Source: Flavobacteriaceae bacterium
GTDB taxonomy: Bacteria > Bacteroidota > Bacteroidia > Flavobacteriales > Flavobacteriaceae
Assembly: GCA_004762155.1 (NCBI GenBank)
Contig: SIHP01000005.1
Span: 236,017 to 300,016, forward strand
Reading direction: 5' to 3'
DNA: 64,000 nucleotides
The position numbers were made by a program, and so were the translations under genes. This document shows positions 37,279-46,201 of this stretch, piece by piece. How positions within the stretch are numbered: the stretch's first letter is position 1; every line of letters begins with the position of its first letter. The notes below the pieces were generated by a model. The model had not been told where the DNA came from, did no database searches, and worked only from the letters and a program-made list of their open reading frames with translations.

Positions 37279-37860
37279 GGTGATGTAGAGGAGTCAAAAT
37301 CACATTTATCATAGCTTCGACTCCGCTCAGCTACCAACTCTTTCTAACGATTAAATTCGGGGATTGAGCGGAGTCGAAATCATATTTACCATAGCTTCGA
37401 CTCCGCTCAGCTACCAGTCGTTTCTAATCATAAAATTAAATTCGGGGATTCAGCGAAGTCAAAAATCATATTTACCATAGCTTCGACTCCGCTCAGCTAC
37501 CAGTCGTTTCTAATCATAAAATTAAATTGAAATCGGGGATTGAGCGAAGTCGAAATCACATTTATCATAGCTTCGATTCCGCTCAGCTACCAGTCGTTTC
37601 TAATCATAAAATTAAATTCGGTGATTCAGCGAAGTCGAAATCATATTTACCATAGCTTCGACTCCGCTCAGCTACCAGTCGTTTCTAATCATAAAATTAA
37701 ATTCGGTGATTCAGCGAAGTCGAAATCATATTTATCATAGCTTCGACTCCGCTCAGCTACCAACTCTTTCTATTGATTAAATTAAAACCGGTGATTGAGC
37801 GGAGTCGAAATCATATTTATCATAGCTTCGACTCCGCTCAGCTACCTTTTCGTTTTTATC
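37279..37860. repeat. Palindromic tandem array, left block (7 units)
   Basis: Seven units of about 85 bp begin near 37279, 37359, 37444, 37535, 37620, 37705 and 37790. Each holds an inverted pair, GAGCGGAGTCGAA and TTCGACTCCGCTC, around a ~15-nt loop (ATCATATTTACCATAGC), followed by GCTACC and an A/T-rich linker (mostly AGTCGTTTCTAATCATAAAA). The left arm varies (GAGCGGAG, CAGCGAAG), the right arm is nearly constant. Unit 7 carries the linker type of the right block and ends at the stop codon of the GIY-YIG gene. Confidence 0.9.
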
Positions 37861-38165
37861 TAATTATTTTTAAAATGTGTTTTGTTTTTACATTCTGATA
37901 AATCAGGTAATAAGTGAAAATTCTGTGTTATTAAAGCTATTTTTTTCTTTCTACTCCATCCTTGTATTTGCTTTTCTCTATAAAAAGCTTCATCAATGCT
38001 ATTAAATCTTTCTAAATAAACCAGCTTGACTGGTAATTTTTTTCTTGTATGATTTGCGCCTTTTCCTTCTTGATGTGCAACTAGTCTTTTTTCAATATCA
38101 ATTGTACTTCCAGTATAAAAACTTTCATCAGAACATTCTAAAATATATACATACCCTATTTTCAT
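37860..38165 (-). CDS. GIY-YIG endonuclease-fold protein (UPF0213-like)
   Basis: The 101-residue protein has a single GIY-YIG domain: YVYILECSDESFYTGSTID at 5-23 (the two strands with YVY and YTG), Arg27 in KRLVAHQ, and the catalytic glutamate in AFYREKQIQGWSRKKK near 63. Such stand-alone domains cut DNA, but their role in bacteria is unclear. The gene is embedded in a palindromic repeat array: its stop codon abuts the last left unit, and a unit lacking its left arm starts about 50 bp before its start codon. This resembles a nuclease living with its own repeats. Confidence 0.88.
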   Translation of the reverse strand: MKIGYVYILECSDESFYTGSTIDIEKRLVAHQEGKGANHTRKKLPVKLVYLERFNSIDEAFYREKQIQGWSRKKKIALITQNFHLLPDLSECKNKTHFKNN

Positions 38166-38212
38166 AAAATTTCTTTTTCGTATAATTTATTATAAAGATA
38201 TAATAATTTGTA

Positions 38213-38652
38213 AAAATAGCTTCGACTCCGCTTAGCTACCTTTTCGTTTTCATGTAATTGTAAAAAAATGAATCTGGGGATTGAGCGGAGTCGAAATCGT
38301 CTTTATCATAGCTTCGACTCCGCTCAGCTACCTTTTCGTTTTCATGTAATTGTAAAAAAAAGAATCTGGGGATTGAGCGGAGTCGAAATCATATTTACCA
38401 TAGCTTCGACTCCGCTCAGCTACCTTTTCGTTTTCATATAATTGTAAAAAATGAATCTGGGGATTAAGCGGAGTCGAAATCGTCTTTATCATAGCTTCGA
38501 CTTTGCTCAGCTACCTTTTCGTTTTCATATAATTGTAAAAAATGAATCTGGGGATTGAGCGGAGTCGAAATCGTCTTTATCATAGCTTCGACTTTGCTCA
38601 GCTACCTTTTCGTTTTCATATAATTGTAAAAAATGAATCTGGGGATTGAGCG
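38213..38652. repeat. Palindromic tandem array, right block
   Basis: One unit without its left arm (38216-38275), four full units of 91-92 bp starting at 38276, 38368, 38459 and 38550, and a truncated one at 38641-38652. The arms match the left block (GAGCGGAGTCGAA and TTCGACTCCGCTC, or TTCGACTTTGCTC in the last two). The linker differs (CTTTTCGTTTTCATATAATTG). The last partial unit stops at GAGCG, where the 41-bp minisatellite takes over. Confidence 0.9.
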
Positions 38653-38657
38653 AAAAA

Positions 38658-38834
38658 GAGGAAGCTTTCAAAACTATGCAAAACCTTCCTGCACTACCGA
38701 GGAAGCTTTCAAAACTGTTCAAAACCTTCCTGCACTACCGAGGAAGTTTTCAAAACTATGCGAAACCTTCCTGCATAACCGAGGAAGCTTTCAAAACTAT
38801 GCGAAACCTTCCTGCATAGCCGAGGAAGCTTTCA
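38658..38834. repeat. 41-bp minisatellite, 4.3 copies
   Basis: Units at 38658-38698, 38699-38739, 38740-38780, 38781-38821 and a partial at 38822-38834. Each begins GAGGAAGCTTTCAAAACT and later has AAACCTTCCTGCA, so GGAAG and CTTCC can pair within a unit. The unit length is not a multiple of three, so it does not code. Confidence 0.92.
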
Positions 38835-38860
38835 ATGCATTATAAATAGACTTCTATATA

Positions 38861-38963
38861 TTGCGTTAAGGATTGTAGTGGCATCCTTTTTTATGCAATT
38901 TTGCTACTGCAAAAAATTGCATAAAAAAGATACAGCGGAAAGCCTGACCTTTAGGTAACGCCC
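38861..38963 (+). repeat. Conserved-flank hairpin element, copy 2 (before cydA)
   Basis: Begins TTGCGTTAAGGATTGTAG, has a strong central hairpin (TTTTTTATGCAATTTT at about 38887 pairing with AAAAAATTGCATAAAAAA at about 38910), and ends GCGGAAAGCCTGACC then GGTAACGCCC. The flanks match 24314-24410 but the stem sequence is different, so pairing rather than sequence is kept. The rest up to the cydA promoter is AT-rich. Confidence 0.7.
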
Positions 38964-39055
38964 AAAACAAATCTCCTTAAAAAAACATTTAAATTTTAAC
39001 GTAAAAAAACTATAATTAAACACCAAACAAACTTCTTTAAAAAAGGATTATTTCG

Positions 39056-39063
39056 TAAATTTG
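39056..39063 (+). promoter_or_regulatory. -7 promoter element of cydAB
   Basis: TAAATTTG fits TAnnTTTG and lies 22 bp before the cydA start codon. Confidence 0.6.
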
Positions 39064-39085
39064 GTATTCATCAAAACCACTTCTT

Positions 39086-40393
39086 ATGATGGATAATTTA
39101 GACGCCGCGCGTCTGCAAATGGCCTTTACACTTATTTTTCATATTGTGTTTGCTTGCATTGGTATGGTTATGCCTTTTTTTATGATAGTTGCGCACAAAA
39201 AATGGCTGAATACTGGAGATCCTATTTATTTAAAACTGACGAAAACTTGGCAAAAAGGAGTTGCCATTTTCTTTGTAACTGGTGCTGTTTCTGGTACTGC
39301 TTTGTCTTTTGAATTAGGTTTGTTATGGCCTGGTTTTATGGAACATGCTGGTCCTATTATTGGAATGCCTTTTTCTTTAGAAGGTGCTGCTTTCTTTGTA
39401 GAGGCTGTTGCCTTAGGTTTTTATTTATATGGATGGAAAAATTTATCTCCAAAATTTCATTGGTTTACAGGAGTTATTGTTGGAATTGCTGGAGTTTCTT
39501 CGGGAATTTTAGTTGTTGCCGCAAATGGTTGGATGAACGCGCCTTCTGGCTTTGATTATATTAATGGAGAATTTACAAATATTGATCCGATAAAAGCATT
39601 GTTAAATCCGGCTTGGTTTACACAAGCATTACATATGACTTTGGCTGCTTTTACTGCTACTGGTTTTGCAGTTGCTGGAATACATGCTTTTCAAATTTTA
39701 CGAGGTAAACATATAGAACTTCATAAAAAAGCATTTAAAATTGCCATTACTTTTGGAGCAATTGCTGCTATTTTACAGCCAATTAGTGGTGATATTTCTG
39801 CAAAAGATGTTGCGGTTAGGCAGCCTGTTAAATTGGCGGCTATGGAAGCACATTATGAAACTGACAAAGGTGTTCCGTTATATATTGGTGGAATTGTAGA
39901 TGCTGAGAAAAAAGAGGTGAACTATAAAATTGAAATTCCGAATGCATTGTCTTTTTTAGCTTTTGGTGATTTTAATGCGGAAGTAAAAGGTTTAAATGAT
40001 TTTCCTGAAGATGAAATTCCGAATGTAGCTATTGTACATTATGCTTTTCAGATTATGGTTAGTTTAGGTGGTTTAATGATGCTTGCTGGTATTTTCTTCT
40101 TTTTTACCAATTGGAAGAAAAAACAATGGATGGATAAACGTTTGTTTTGGAAATTATTTGCTTTTCTTGCTCCTGCTGGTTTTATTGCTTTAGAAGCGGG
40201 GTGGATTGTTACTGAAGTTGGAAGACAGCCTTGGATTATTCATAAAATTATGAGAACCAAAGACGCTGTAACTCCAATGCCTGGAATTGTATATAGTTTT
40301 TATATGTATGTAGCCGTGTATACATTACTTACCATAACGGTAACTTGGTTAATGATTAGACAAATAAAAGCCTTAAACGAAACTAAAATTTAA
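39086..40393 (+). CDS. cydA: Cytochrome bd ubiquinol oxidase subunit I
   Basis: The 435-residue membrane protein is the haem-bearing subunit of the bd-type quinol oxidase, which reduces oxygen at low concentration without pumping protons. His19 (LIFHIVFACIG) matches the known high-spin haem ligand; the second His lies in QALHMTLAAF and GRQPW in TEVGRQPWIIHKIM is the family signature. The Q-loop is short (about 255-320), the form without the E. coli-type insertion. cydB follows after 6 bp. A second ATG three bases downstream is equally possible as the start. Confidence 0.95.
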   Translation: MMDNLDAARLQMAFTLIFHIVFACIGMVMPFFMIVAHKKWLNTGDPIYLKLTKTWQKGVAIFFVTGAVSGTALSFELGLLWPGFMEHAGPIIGMPFSLEGAAFFVEAVALGFYLYGWKNLSPKFHWFTGVIVGIAGVSSGILVVAANGWMNAPSGFDYINGEFTNIDPIKALLNPAWFTQALHMTLAAFTATGFAVAGIHAFQILRGKHIELHKKAFKIAITFGAIAAILQPISGDISAKDVAVRQPVKLAAMEAHYETDKGVPLYIGGIVDAEKKEVNYKIEIPNALSFLAFGDFNAEVKGLNDFPEDEIPNVAIVHYAFQIMVSLGGLMMLAGIFFFFTNWKKKQWMDKRLFWKLFAFLAPAGFIALEAGWIVTEVGRQPWIIHKIMRTKDAVTPMPGIVYSFYMYVAVYTLLTITVTWLMIRQIKALNETKI

Positions 40394-40399
40394 TTTGTT

Positions 40400-41422
40400 A
40401 TGCTAACTGTTGTATTATTTTTTTTATGTTTTTCATTACTACTTTATGTTTTATTAGGTGGTGCAGATTTTGGTGCTGGAATTATTGAGTTATTCTCATC
40501 AAAAACGAATCAGGATATTACCAAAAAAACGATTTATAGAGTAATGGGACCTGTTTGGGAAGCGAATCATATTTGGGTAATTATTCTCATTGTAATTCTT
40601 TGGATTGCTTTTCCTCAATATTATAAAATAATGGTTACTTCTTTACATATTCCACTTACGTTAATGTTGTTAGGAATTACACTTAGAGGTGTTGCCTTTG
40701 TTTTTAGGCATTATGATGCTTACGAAGATAAATCGCAATATGTTTATAACTGGATGTTTAGAACTTCTAGCCTCTTTACTCCTATTCTTTTAGGAATGGT
40801 TTTCGGAGGAATGGTTAGTAGCAAAATTGTGCTATTAGAAGATGCAACAAACCCTAATTTTTATGCACTTTATATTGCTCCTTGGTTTAATCTTTTTTCT
40901 TTTTTAGTTGGTATTTTCTTTGCGAGCTTGTGTGCTTTTTTATCTGCTGTTTTATTAATTGGAGAAGCCGACGAAGAAGGTTATGCTGTGTATGTTAGAA
41001 AAGCAAGTATTGCCACTATTGTAGTGGTTGTAATTGGTTTTATTACTATTTCTTACGGATATTTTTCTAATGTTCCTTTTGTACAAGGAATTGTATCTAA
41101 TACCACAAGTATTGTTTTAATATTACTTTCTGGTATTTGTTTATTGCCTTTATGGTTTTCTGTTAGAAAAGGAAGCAGCATTATAAGTCGTTCTTTAGCG
41201 GGTTTGCAAGTTCTTTTAATTATTGCTGTGGCTATTATTCCTCATTTCCCTAATATTTTAATGTTAGAAGGTGGAAGTTTAAGTATTTTAGAAGGGAAAG
41301 CTCCAGATGCTGTAATAAAAGTATTAGGTATTTCTTTAATTATTGGGGGATCTGTTATTATTCCTGGATTAATCCATTTATTGAAATCGTTTAAATTAAT
41401 TAAAATTTTGGAGAGGAAATAG
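40400..41422 (+). CDS. cydB: Cytochrome bd ubiquinol oxidase subunit II
   Basis: The 340-residue protein has about 8-9 membrane helices and the CydB markers GGADFGAGIIELF near the start and GPVWEANHIWVI at about 50-61. It forms the heterodimer with CydA. The stop codon is 11 bp from the stop of the convergent TPR regulator gene. I see no clear terminator between them. Confidence 0.95.
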   Translation: MLTVVLFFLCFSLLLYVLLGGADFGAGIIELFSSKTNQDITKKTIYRVMGPVWEANHIWVIILIVILWIAFPQYYKIMVTSLHIPLTLMLLGITLRGVAFVFRHYDAYEDKSQYVYNWMFRTSSLFTPILLGMVFGGMVSSKIVLLEDATNPNFYALYIAPWFNLFSFLVGIFFASLCAFLSAVLLIGEADEEGYAVYVRKASIATIVVVVIGFITISYGYFSNVPFVQGIVSNTTSIVLILLSGICLLPLWFSVRKGSSIISRSLAGLQVLLIIAVAIIPHFPNILMLEGGSLSILEGKAPDAVIKVLGISLIIGGSVIIPGLIHLLKSFKLIKILERK

Positions 41423-41433
41423 TATTAAATTAT

Positions 41434-43122
41434 TTAATCAAATTCTTCCATTTCTATTTTAATAAGATAATCAACAATATCCTGTCCGCTTTCTAAATTT
41501 AATTTTTTTCGTAAACGGTATCTTGCTGTTTTTAAACTACCACCTGAAATATTAAGAATACTTGCAGTTTCTTTAATATTAAGGTTTAATCTTATTAAGG
41601 AACATAACTTTAAGTCATTTGTTTTTAAATTGCTGTGCTTTAGCTTTAACTTAGTATGAAAACCTGATTGAGCTTCTTCAAAAAAAGTTCTAAAACGTTC
41701 CCATTCTTTATCTAAAGAAAAATTTTCTTTCCCAATTTTTATAAGCTCTTGAATAAGTCTTTTTTCCTCTTGAGAAGAATTTGATTTCTCTAAACTTCTG
41801 GCAATACTACATGCGCTTTTTATAATTTCATCTTTCTGTTGAAAGTTAAACCAATAAGAAGTTAACTGCTTGTTATTAAATTTTAATTTCTCTTTTAATT
41901 TTTTATTCTTTTTTAATAATTTTATACTTGCCAAATCTTCATTTTTAGCATCATTCACAACCTTAAAGCCTGATTTTCTGTTAAATGTTTTTTTAATTAA
42001 AAAAGTAATAATTAACACTATAAGAAAAACTGGTATCCAAAAAACAATAGAGATTTCATTTTTTTCTTTTATATATTTACTCTCATTTAAAGAAAATTCA
42101 CTTTTAATAAGTTCATCATTTTTCTGCTCTATGGAAGCTATTTCTTTTAATGTATTATAATTAAATAACAATTCATTTAATTTAATATATTCATTATAGA
42201 ATTCAATTAATACTTCTGGCTGTTTGTTTTTTAACATTTTTAAATTATCATAAGCAAATAATTCTTGTTTCTTTAAATAGTTATCTCTGGCGTATTTTAA
42301 TCCTTTTTTTAAATTATTTTCTGCCTCAATTAAATCTCCTTTATATTTTTGAATTTTCCCTAACAATAATATATTCTTCGTTATAGAAAATATGTTATTA
42401 TTCTTTTCACTAATCTTGATAGCTTTTTTTATATGATGGAAAGCTTTTCTTAAATTATTCTTTTTAAGATAAAAAAGAGATAAACCATAATGAACTTCGG
42501 ATATTTCAATTTTATTTTTTTTCAAAGCAATTATTAAGTGTTCTAAAGCTTCTTGACTTTTTTCTTCTTTTTCTATTAAAGTGATTCCTATTTGTACGCA
42601 TACTGATGTTACATTATCTAATAAATTAAACTTTTGATATAGCTCTAGTGATTCATGGAATAATTCAAGCGCCTTTTGAAACTCTTTTAAATCACGATAC
42701 ATAAGCCCTTTATAAAGCAGTACTTTTCCGAGACTTCTATCATCTTTTAATTTTATATATATATTCTGAGCAAGAATTAAATTTTTTATTGCTCTTTTAT
42801 AATCCCCCTGATTTAAGTATATAAAACCTAAAGTAACATTTGATTGAGCAATACCTTTTTCATAATTAATTTCCTCAGATATTTTTAATGCTTCTTTAGT
42901 ATTAATAATAGTTTTAATAGCATCTGTAAATAAATATTCATTAGCAATAGCATTAAGAGTATTTATTTTAGTTGTATCATTTTTATCGTGCTTTAAAAGT
43001 TGGATTTCTAATTTTTTTAGTACCGTTTTATTTTGAGTAAATAAAATTCCATTAACAAAAATCAGCAATATTATAAAAAGTTTTTTTTTAAATGATTTAC
43101 CAAAATTATTTGTTTGATACAT
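41434..43122 (-). CDS. TPR protein with membrane helix and C-terminal LuxR-like HTH
   Basis: From the ATG at 43122 the product has 562 residues: a hydrophobic N-terminal signal or anchor (KLFIILLIFVNGILFTQ), about six to seven TPR units across the first 330 residues, a membrane helix near 355-375 (IVFWIPVFLIVLIITFLI), a coiled-coil stretch, and a C-terminal HTH (LNIKETASILNISGGSLKTARYRLRKKL). This is a common Bacteroidota one-component transmembrane regulator. A longer start at 43182 would place the TAGTTTTG promoter inside the gene, so I prefer 43122. It shares layout with the tandem pair at 44159 and 46288. Confidence 0.82.
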   Translation of the reverse strand: MYQTNNFGKSFKKKLFIILLIFVNGILFTQNKTVLKKLEIQLLKHDKNDTTKINTLNAIANEYLFTDAIKTIINTKEALKISEEINYEKGIAQSNVTLGFIYLNQGDYKRAIKNLILAQNIYIKLKDDRSLGKVLLYKGLMYRDLKEFQKALELFHESLELYQKFNLLDNVTSVCVQIGITLIEKEEKSQEALEHLIIALKKNKIEISEVHYGLSLFYLKKNNLRKAFHHIKKAIKISEKNNNIFSITKNILLLGKIQKYKGDLIEAENNLKKGLKYARDNYLKKQELFAYDNLKMLKNKQPEVLIEFYNEYIKLNELLFNYNTLKEIASIEQKNDELIKSEFSLNESKYIKEKNEISIVFWIPVFLIVLIITFLIKKTFNRKSGFKVVNDAKNEDLASIKLLKKNKKLKEKLKFNNKQLTSYWFNFQQKDEIIKSACSIARSLEKSNSSQEEKRLIQELIKIGKENFSLDKEWERFRTFFEEAQSGFHTKLKLKHSNLKTNDLKLCSLIRLNLNIKETASILNISGGSLKTARYRLRKKLNLESGQDIVDYLIKIEMEEFD

Positions 43123-43169
43123 AGCAGTTGTTGTTTTTCCTAAACAAGTTAATTCTTTAAATGAGGGTT

Positions 43170-43177
43170 CAAAACTA
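43170..43177 (-). promoter_or_regulatory. -7 promoter element of the TPR-HTH gene
   Basis: On the minus strand this reads TAGTTTTG (TAnnTTTG), 47 bp before the ATG at 43122 and downstream of the alternative ATG at 43182. Confidence 0.45.
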
Positions 43178-43426
43178 TACAACAGAGGAATTTTTATGTG
43201 TTAAAAAAAAGTATCAAATAGTGACAAAAAACAATTTAGGTAACTTGAACACAATAAACTCACACCTCTCTAACAAGAACACAAACAACTAAAAAACAAA
43301 CAGTTAAATTCTTTTTTCATTTCTAAAATACAATTTAAATGACCTATTGTTATCTTTTGCGACTAAATGATACTTCTAATATCTTTTTGTACACCTCTTA
43401 ATTTATTTAATTCTAAGTTTTTCTTG

Positions 43427-43434
43427 TAAATTTG
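43427..43434 (+). promoter_or_regulatory. Possible -7 promoter element before the porP remnant
   Basis: TAAATTTG fits TAnnTTTG, 132 bp upstream of the porP remnant. It may be the former promoter of the intact gene. Confidence 0.35.
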
Positions 43435-43566
43435 CTCATTAATTTGAATCTTATTCAAAAAAACAAAATTGTTCGTCCCCTCAAAGAACCAAAATTATTT
43501 TAAAAAAAGGCTAATTCGAGTTCTCATACGCGAGCATTCTCTGTTTAAATAAAAAGATATAACAAC

Positions 43567-43752
43567 ATGAAAAGCATAAAATTTATATACATTTTTTTTT
43601 TACTTTTTCTTGTAGTAAATACTTCTAAAGCTCAACAAGATGCTCAGTACACACAATACATGTATAATACAACTAGTGTAAACCATGCATATATAGGAAG
43701 TAGAGGTGTTTTTAATGCTGTTCTTTTGCATAAAATACTATTTCTATTATAA
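43567..43752 (+). pseudogene. 5' remnant of a porP/sprF gene
   Basis: The 61-codon frame encodes a signal peptide (MKSIKFIYIFFLLFLVVNTSKA), then QQDAQYTQYMYNTTSVNHAYIG and SRGVFNAVLLH, the same as the start of the intact PorP/SprF protein at 50824 apart from a few changes. It stops at the point where the intact protein goes on to RTQWYGIQGAPS. At DNA level the two match closely over about 115 bp. About 80% of the gene is missing, so I call it a remnant and not a functional small gene. The conserved NPAYAG has become NHAYIG. Confidence 0.8.
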
Positions 43753-43774
43753 ATTATTGTAATGAGTTTTTATT

Positions 43775-44029
43775 ATGAAAACAGTTTATAAAACGGTAAT
43801 AGCGTTAGTTTTAGGTATAGTATCAATAAATTATCTTTTAAATGGTGCAGGAGATGACTTTTTTGACGAGATTGATAAATATGAAAATAATAAGTATACT
43901 AAACACATTGGTGAAAAGTATATAATTTATAAAGACACCTTAACAATAGTTGGCTACTTTATTTCAAACGATAAGTTTACTTTAAGTGATGGTAGCAAAA
44001 TAAAATATTTTTTGGTTTTGAATGATTAA
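43775..44029 (+). CDS. Hypothetical small exported or anchored protein
   Basis: The 84-residue protein has a hydrophobic N-terminal segment (residues 5-24) and then an acidic/lysine-rich body ending in ISNDKFTLSDGSKIKYFLVLND. It could be a signal peptide-bearing periplasmic protein. I do not recognise it. It lies between the porP remnant and the TPR-HTH pair on the same strand; no promoter or terminator decides its transcription, and it could be a chance frame. Confidence 0.4.
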   Translation: MKTVYKTVIALVLGIVSINYLLNGAGDDFFDEIDKYENNKYTKHIGEKYIIYKDTLTIVGYFISNDKFTLSDGSKIKYFLVLND

Positions 44030-44158
44030 TACATTAGAATTTATCGCGATGGTTGGTGACGGAATAGAAAGTTAAAAACTTTAAGTTTTGTTTAAAATCA
44101 AGCTTCATTTGAAATTTTTTGTAAAACAACAAGCAAGTAAAACCCTAAACTCAAAACA

Positions 44159-46039
44159 ATGAATATAAAGATCTCTATTATTTCTATTTTATTTTTTTTT
44201 AGTCTTAATCTATTTTCTCAAAATGATAAAAAACTTGACAGTCTTTTACAGGTTTATAGTATTGAGAAAGTAGATACTACAAAAATTAAAACAATGCGTG
44301 AAATTGTTAAATTACAAGTACTTGTTAAACCTAAAATGGCTGAAAAATATGCGAAAGAAATGATTGCTCTTTCCAAAAAAAATAATTATAAGAGAGGTTT
44401 AGTATCTGGTTACAATGGGGTGGGAACCTCTTTTTATTATCAAGGTTTGTTAGATTCTGCTATAGTAAATGTAAAAAAAGCAATATTATTAAACACAAAA
44501 AATACAGATGAAGACTTTTTATTGCTTTCTGGTTCTAATTTACTTTTAACTGCAACATATTTTGCAAAGAATGAATTTGATTCTACCTTTCATTATGCAA
44601 ACAAAAATATTGATTTATATGATACTAGAGATAGTTGGTCAACTAAGCAAAAAGAGATGATAGAAAGTATGGGGGCAACGTATAATCTGTTAGGTATGTT
44701 TTACTTTTCATTGAGTAAATATGATTTAGCTTTAAAGTATCAGTTAAAATCATTAAAAATATTTAATGAGAATGGGCAAGGATTGTCGACTTCGGCTGGT
44801 GTTACAAAAAACAGTTTAGCTTTGATAGAGCTAAGGTTAAAAAACTATAAGCAGGCCATAATTTATTTTAATGACGTTATCTTAAATCATTCTCAGAAAA
44901 ACCCATATTTAACTACAACGCTAATGAACAACCGAGCTCAGGCATATATTCGTCTTGATGAAGTGGATAGAGCTCTTGCTGATTTAAAAAAATGCATCAG
45001 TTTAGCTAAAGAAATAGATTCTAAAATTCTGGAAGCTCGTGTATGGGCAGCCACGATATCGCCTTATATAACATTAGGTAAAGGAAAAGAAGCCTTAAAA
45101 AGTTTTAAGATGAGTCTTAAATTATATAAAAATTTAAATATGGAAGTACCTTGCGAAACTTACATACTTATTGCGAATTATTATAGAGTTAATAAGCAAT
45201 TTGACAATGCACTATATTATTATAATAAAGCTATAAACTCTTCAGAATTACAACATAGTTTAGATAACTCTTGTACAACATATTATAATCGTCATCTTGT
45301 ATATAAAGAACTGAAAAATTACAAAAAATCTCTTGAAGATTATACAGTAGCAATGAAACTAAATGATAGTATTTTTACCAAAACCCAATCTCAGCAAATA
45401 GAAGAGTTAAAAATTAGTTACGAGACCGAAAAAAAAGAACAGAAAATCCAAATTCAAAATAAAGAAATTGACATTTTAAAAATAGAAGAAAAAATGAATA
45501 GTATGCAACGTTTGCTTTTGGCTTTTGGTTTACTAATTGCCCTTATTGGTGTTTATGCCTTTTATCAAAGAAATAAAATAAATAAAATAGCTAAAGAAAA
45601 AGCAGAAAATAATTTAAAATTTAAAACCAAAGAACTTACTACACACGCCTTACATTTGGCTAAAAAGAATGAGGTTTTAAATGATATAAAACAAAAAGCA
45701 GAAGTTTTTAAATCTGGTGATAATTATACTCCAGGGTATCAAACGCTTATTCAAACTATAAATTTTGATATACAAGATGATAATAGTTGGGAGACTTTTA
45801 GTAAGTATTTTGAAGAAGTACATACAGATTTCAATGCAAAATCTCAAAAACAATTTCCAAATATTACATCTAACGATTTACGCTTAATGAGATTGATGAA
45901 AATGAATTTGTCATCAAAAGAAATAGCTAATATCCTTAGTATCTCTCCTGATGGTATTAAGAAGTCTAGACAACGCCTTCGTAAAAAAATGAACCTAGAA
46001 CCGTCTGATTCTTTAGAAAAAGTTATTATTTCTATTTAA
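44159..46039 (+). CDS. TPR transmembrane regulator with LuxR-like HTH, copy A
   Basis: The 626-residue protein has a signal or anchor (MNIKISIISILFFFSLNLFS), about eight TPR units over residues 40-420, a coiled coil, a membrane helix near 447-465 (LLLAFGLLIALIGVYAFY), and a cytoplasmic tail ending in an HTH (SSKEIANILSISPDGIKKSRQRLRKKM). Such proteins are thought to sense an envelope ligand by TPR and act directly on DNA. The copy at 46288 is a tandem duplicate: the last ~215 residues differ at about seven places while the TPR half differs much more. Confidence 0.85.
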   Translation: MNIKISIISILFFFSLNLFSQNDKKLDSLLQVYSIEKVDTTKIKTMREIVKLQVLVKPKMAEKYAKEMIALSKKNNYKRGLVSGYNGVGTSFYYQGLLDSAIVNVKKAILLNTKNTDEDFLLLSGSNLLLTATYFAKNEFDSTFHYANKNIDLYDTRDSWSTKQKEMIESMGATYNLLGMFYFSLSKYDLALKYQLKSLKIFNENGQGLSTSAGVTKNSLALIELRLKNYKQAIIYFNDVILNHSQKNPYLTTTLMNNRAQAYIRLDEVDRALADLKKCISLAKEIDSKILEARVWAATISPYITLGKGKEALKSFKMSLKLYKNLNMEVPCETYILIANYYRVNKQFDNALYYYNKAINSSELQHSLDNSCTTYYNRHLVYKELKNYKKSLEDYTVAMKLNDSIFTKTQSQQIEELKISYETEKKEQKIQIQNKEIDILKIEEKMNSMQRLLLAFGLLIALIGVYAFYQRNKINKIAKEKAENNLKFKTKELTTHALHLAKKNEVLNDIKQKAEVFKSGDNYTPGYQTLIQTINFDIQDDNSWETFSKYFEEVHTDFNAKSQKQFPNITSNDLRLMRLMKMNLSSKEIANILSISPDGIKKSRQRLRKKMNLEPSDSLEKVIISI

Positions 46040-46201
46040 TTTTTTTATCGTGTTGCAATAGTTTGCGATGCCAAATTTACTATAATATGATACGATTATG
46101 AATTTGACTCTTTTAATTAACACTTTATGCCTAAACTCTAAGCTGTTTTAATATACATTGATCGTTTTTATTAATTGAAATGATAAATACTTTTTTAGTC
46201 T

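Noticed and set aside
37540..37740. Frame of 66 codons within the palindromic array
   Set aside because: It consists only of tandem repeat sequence and has no independent coding signal.
37279..38834. Possible CRISPR array
   Set aside because: The sequences between the palindromes are themselves repeated, so there are no unique spacers; units are 85-92 bp or 41 bp and no cas gene is present.
38633..38845. Frame of 70 codons across the minisatellite
   Set aside because: The 41-bp unit shifts frame every copy, so the peptide is a by-product of the repeat.
38861..38963. Hairpin before cydA as a riboswitch
   Set aside because: The cydA promoter box lies downstream of the element, so it would not be in the cydA leader; no known riboswitch core was recognised.
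43123..43182. N-terminal extension of the minus-strand TPR-HTH gene
   Set aside because: A promoter-like TAGTTTTG lies within it and the extension would displace the hydrophobic signal segment from the N-terminus.
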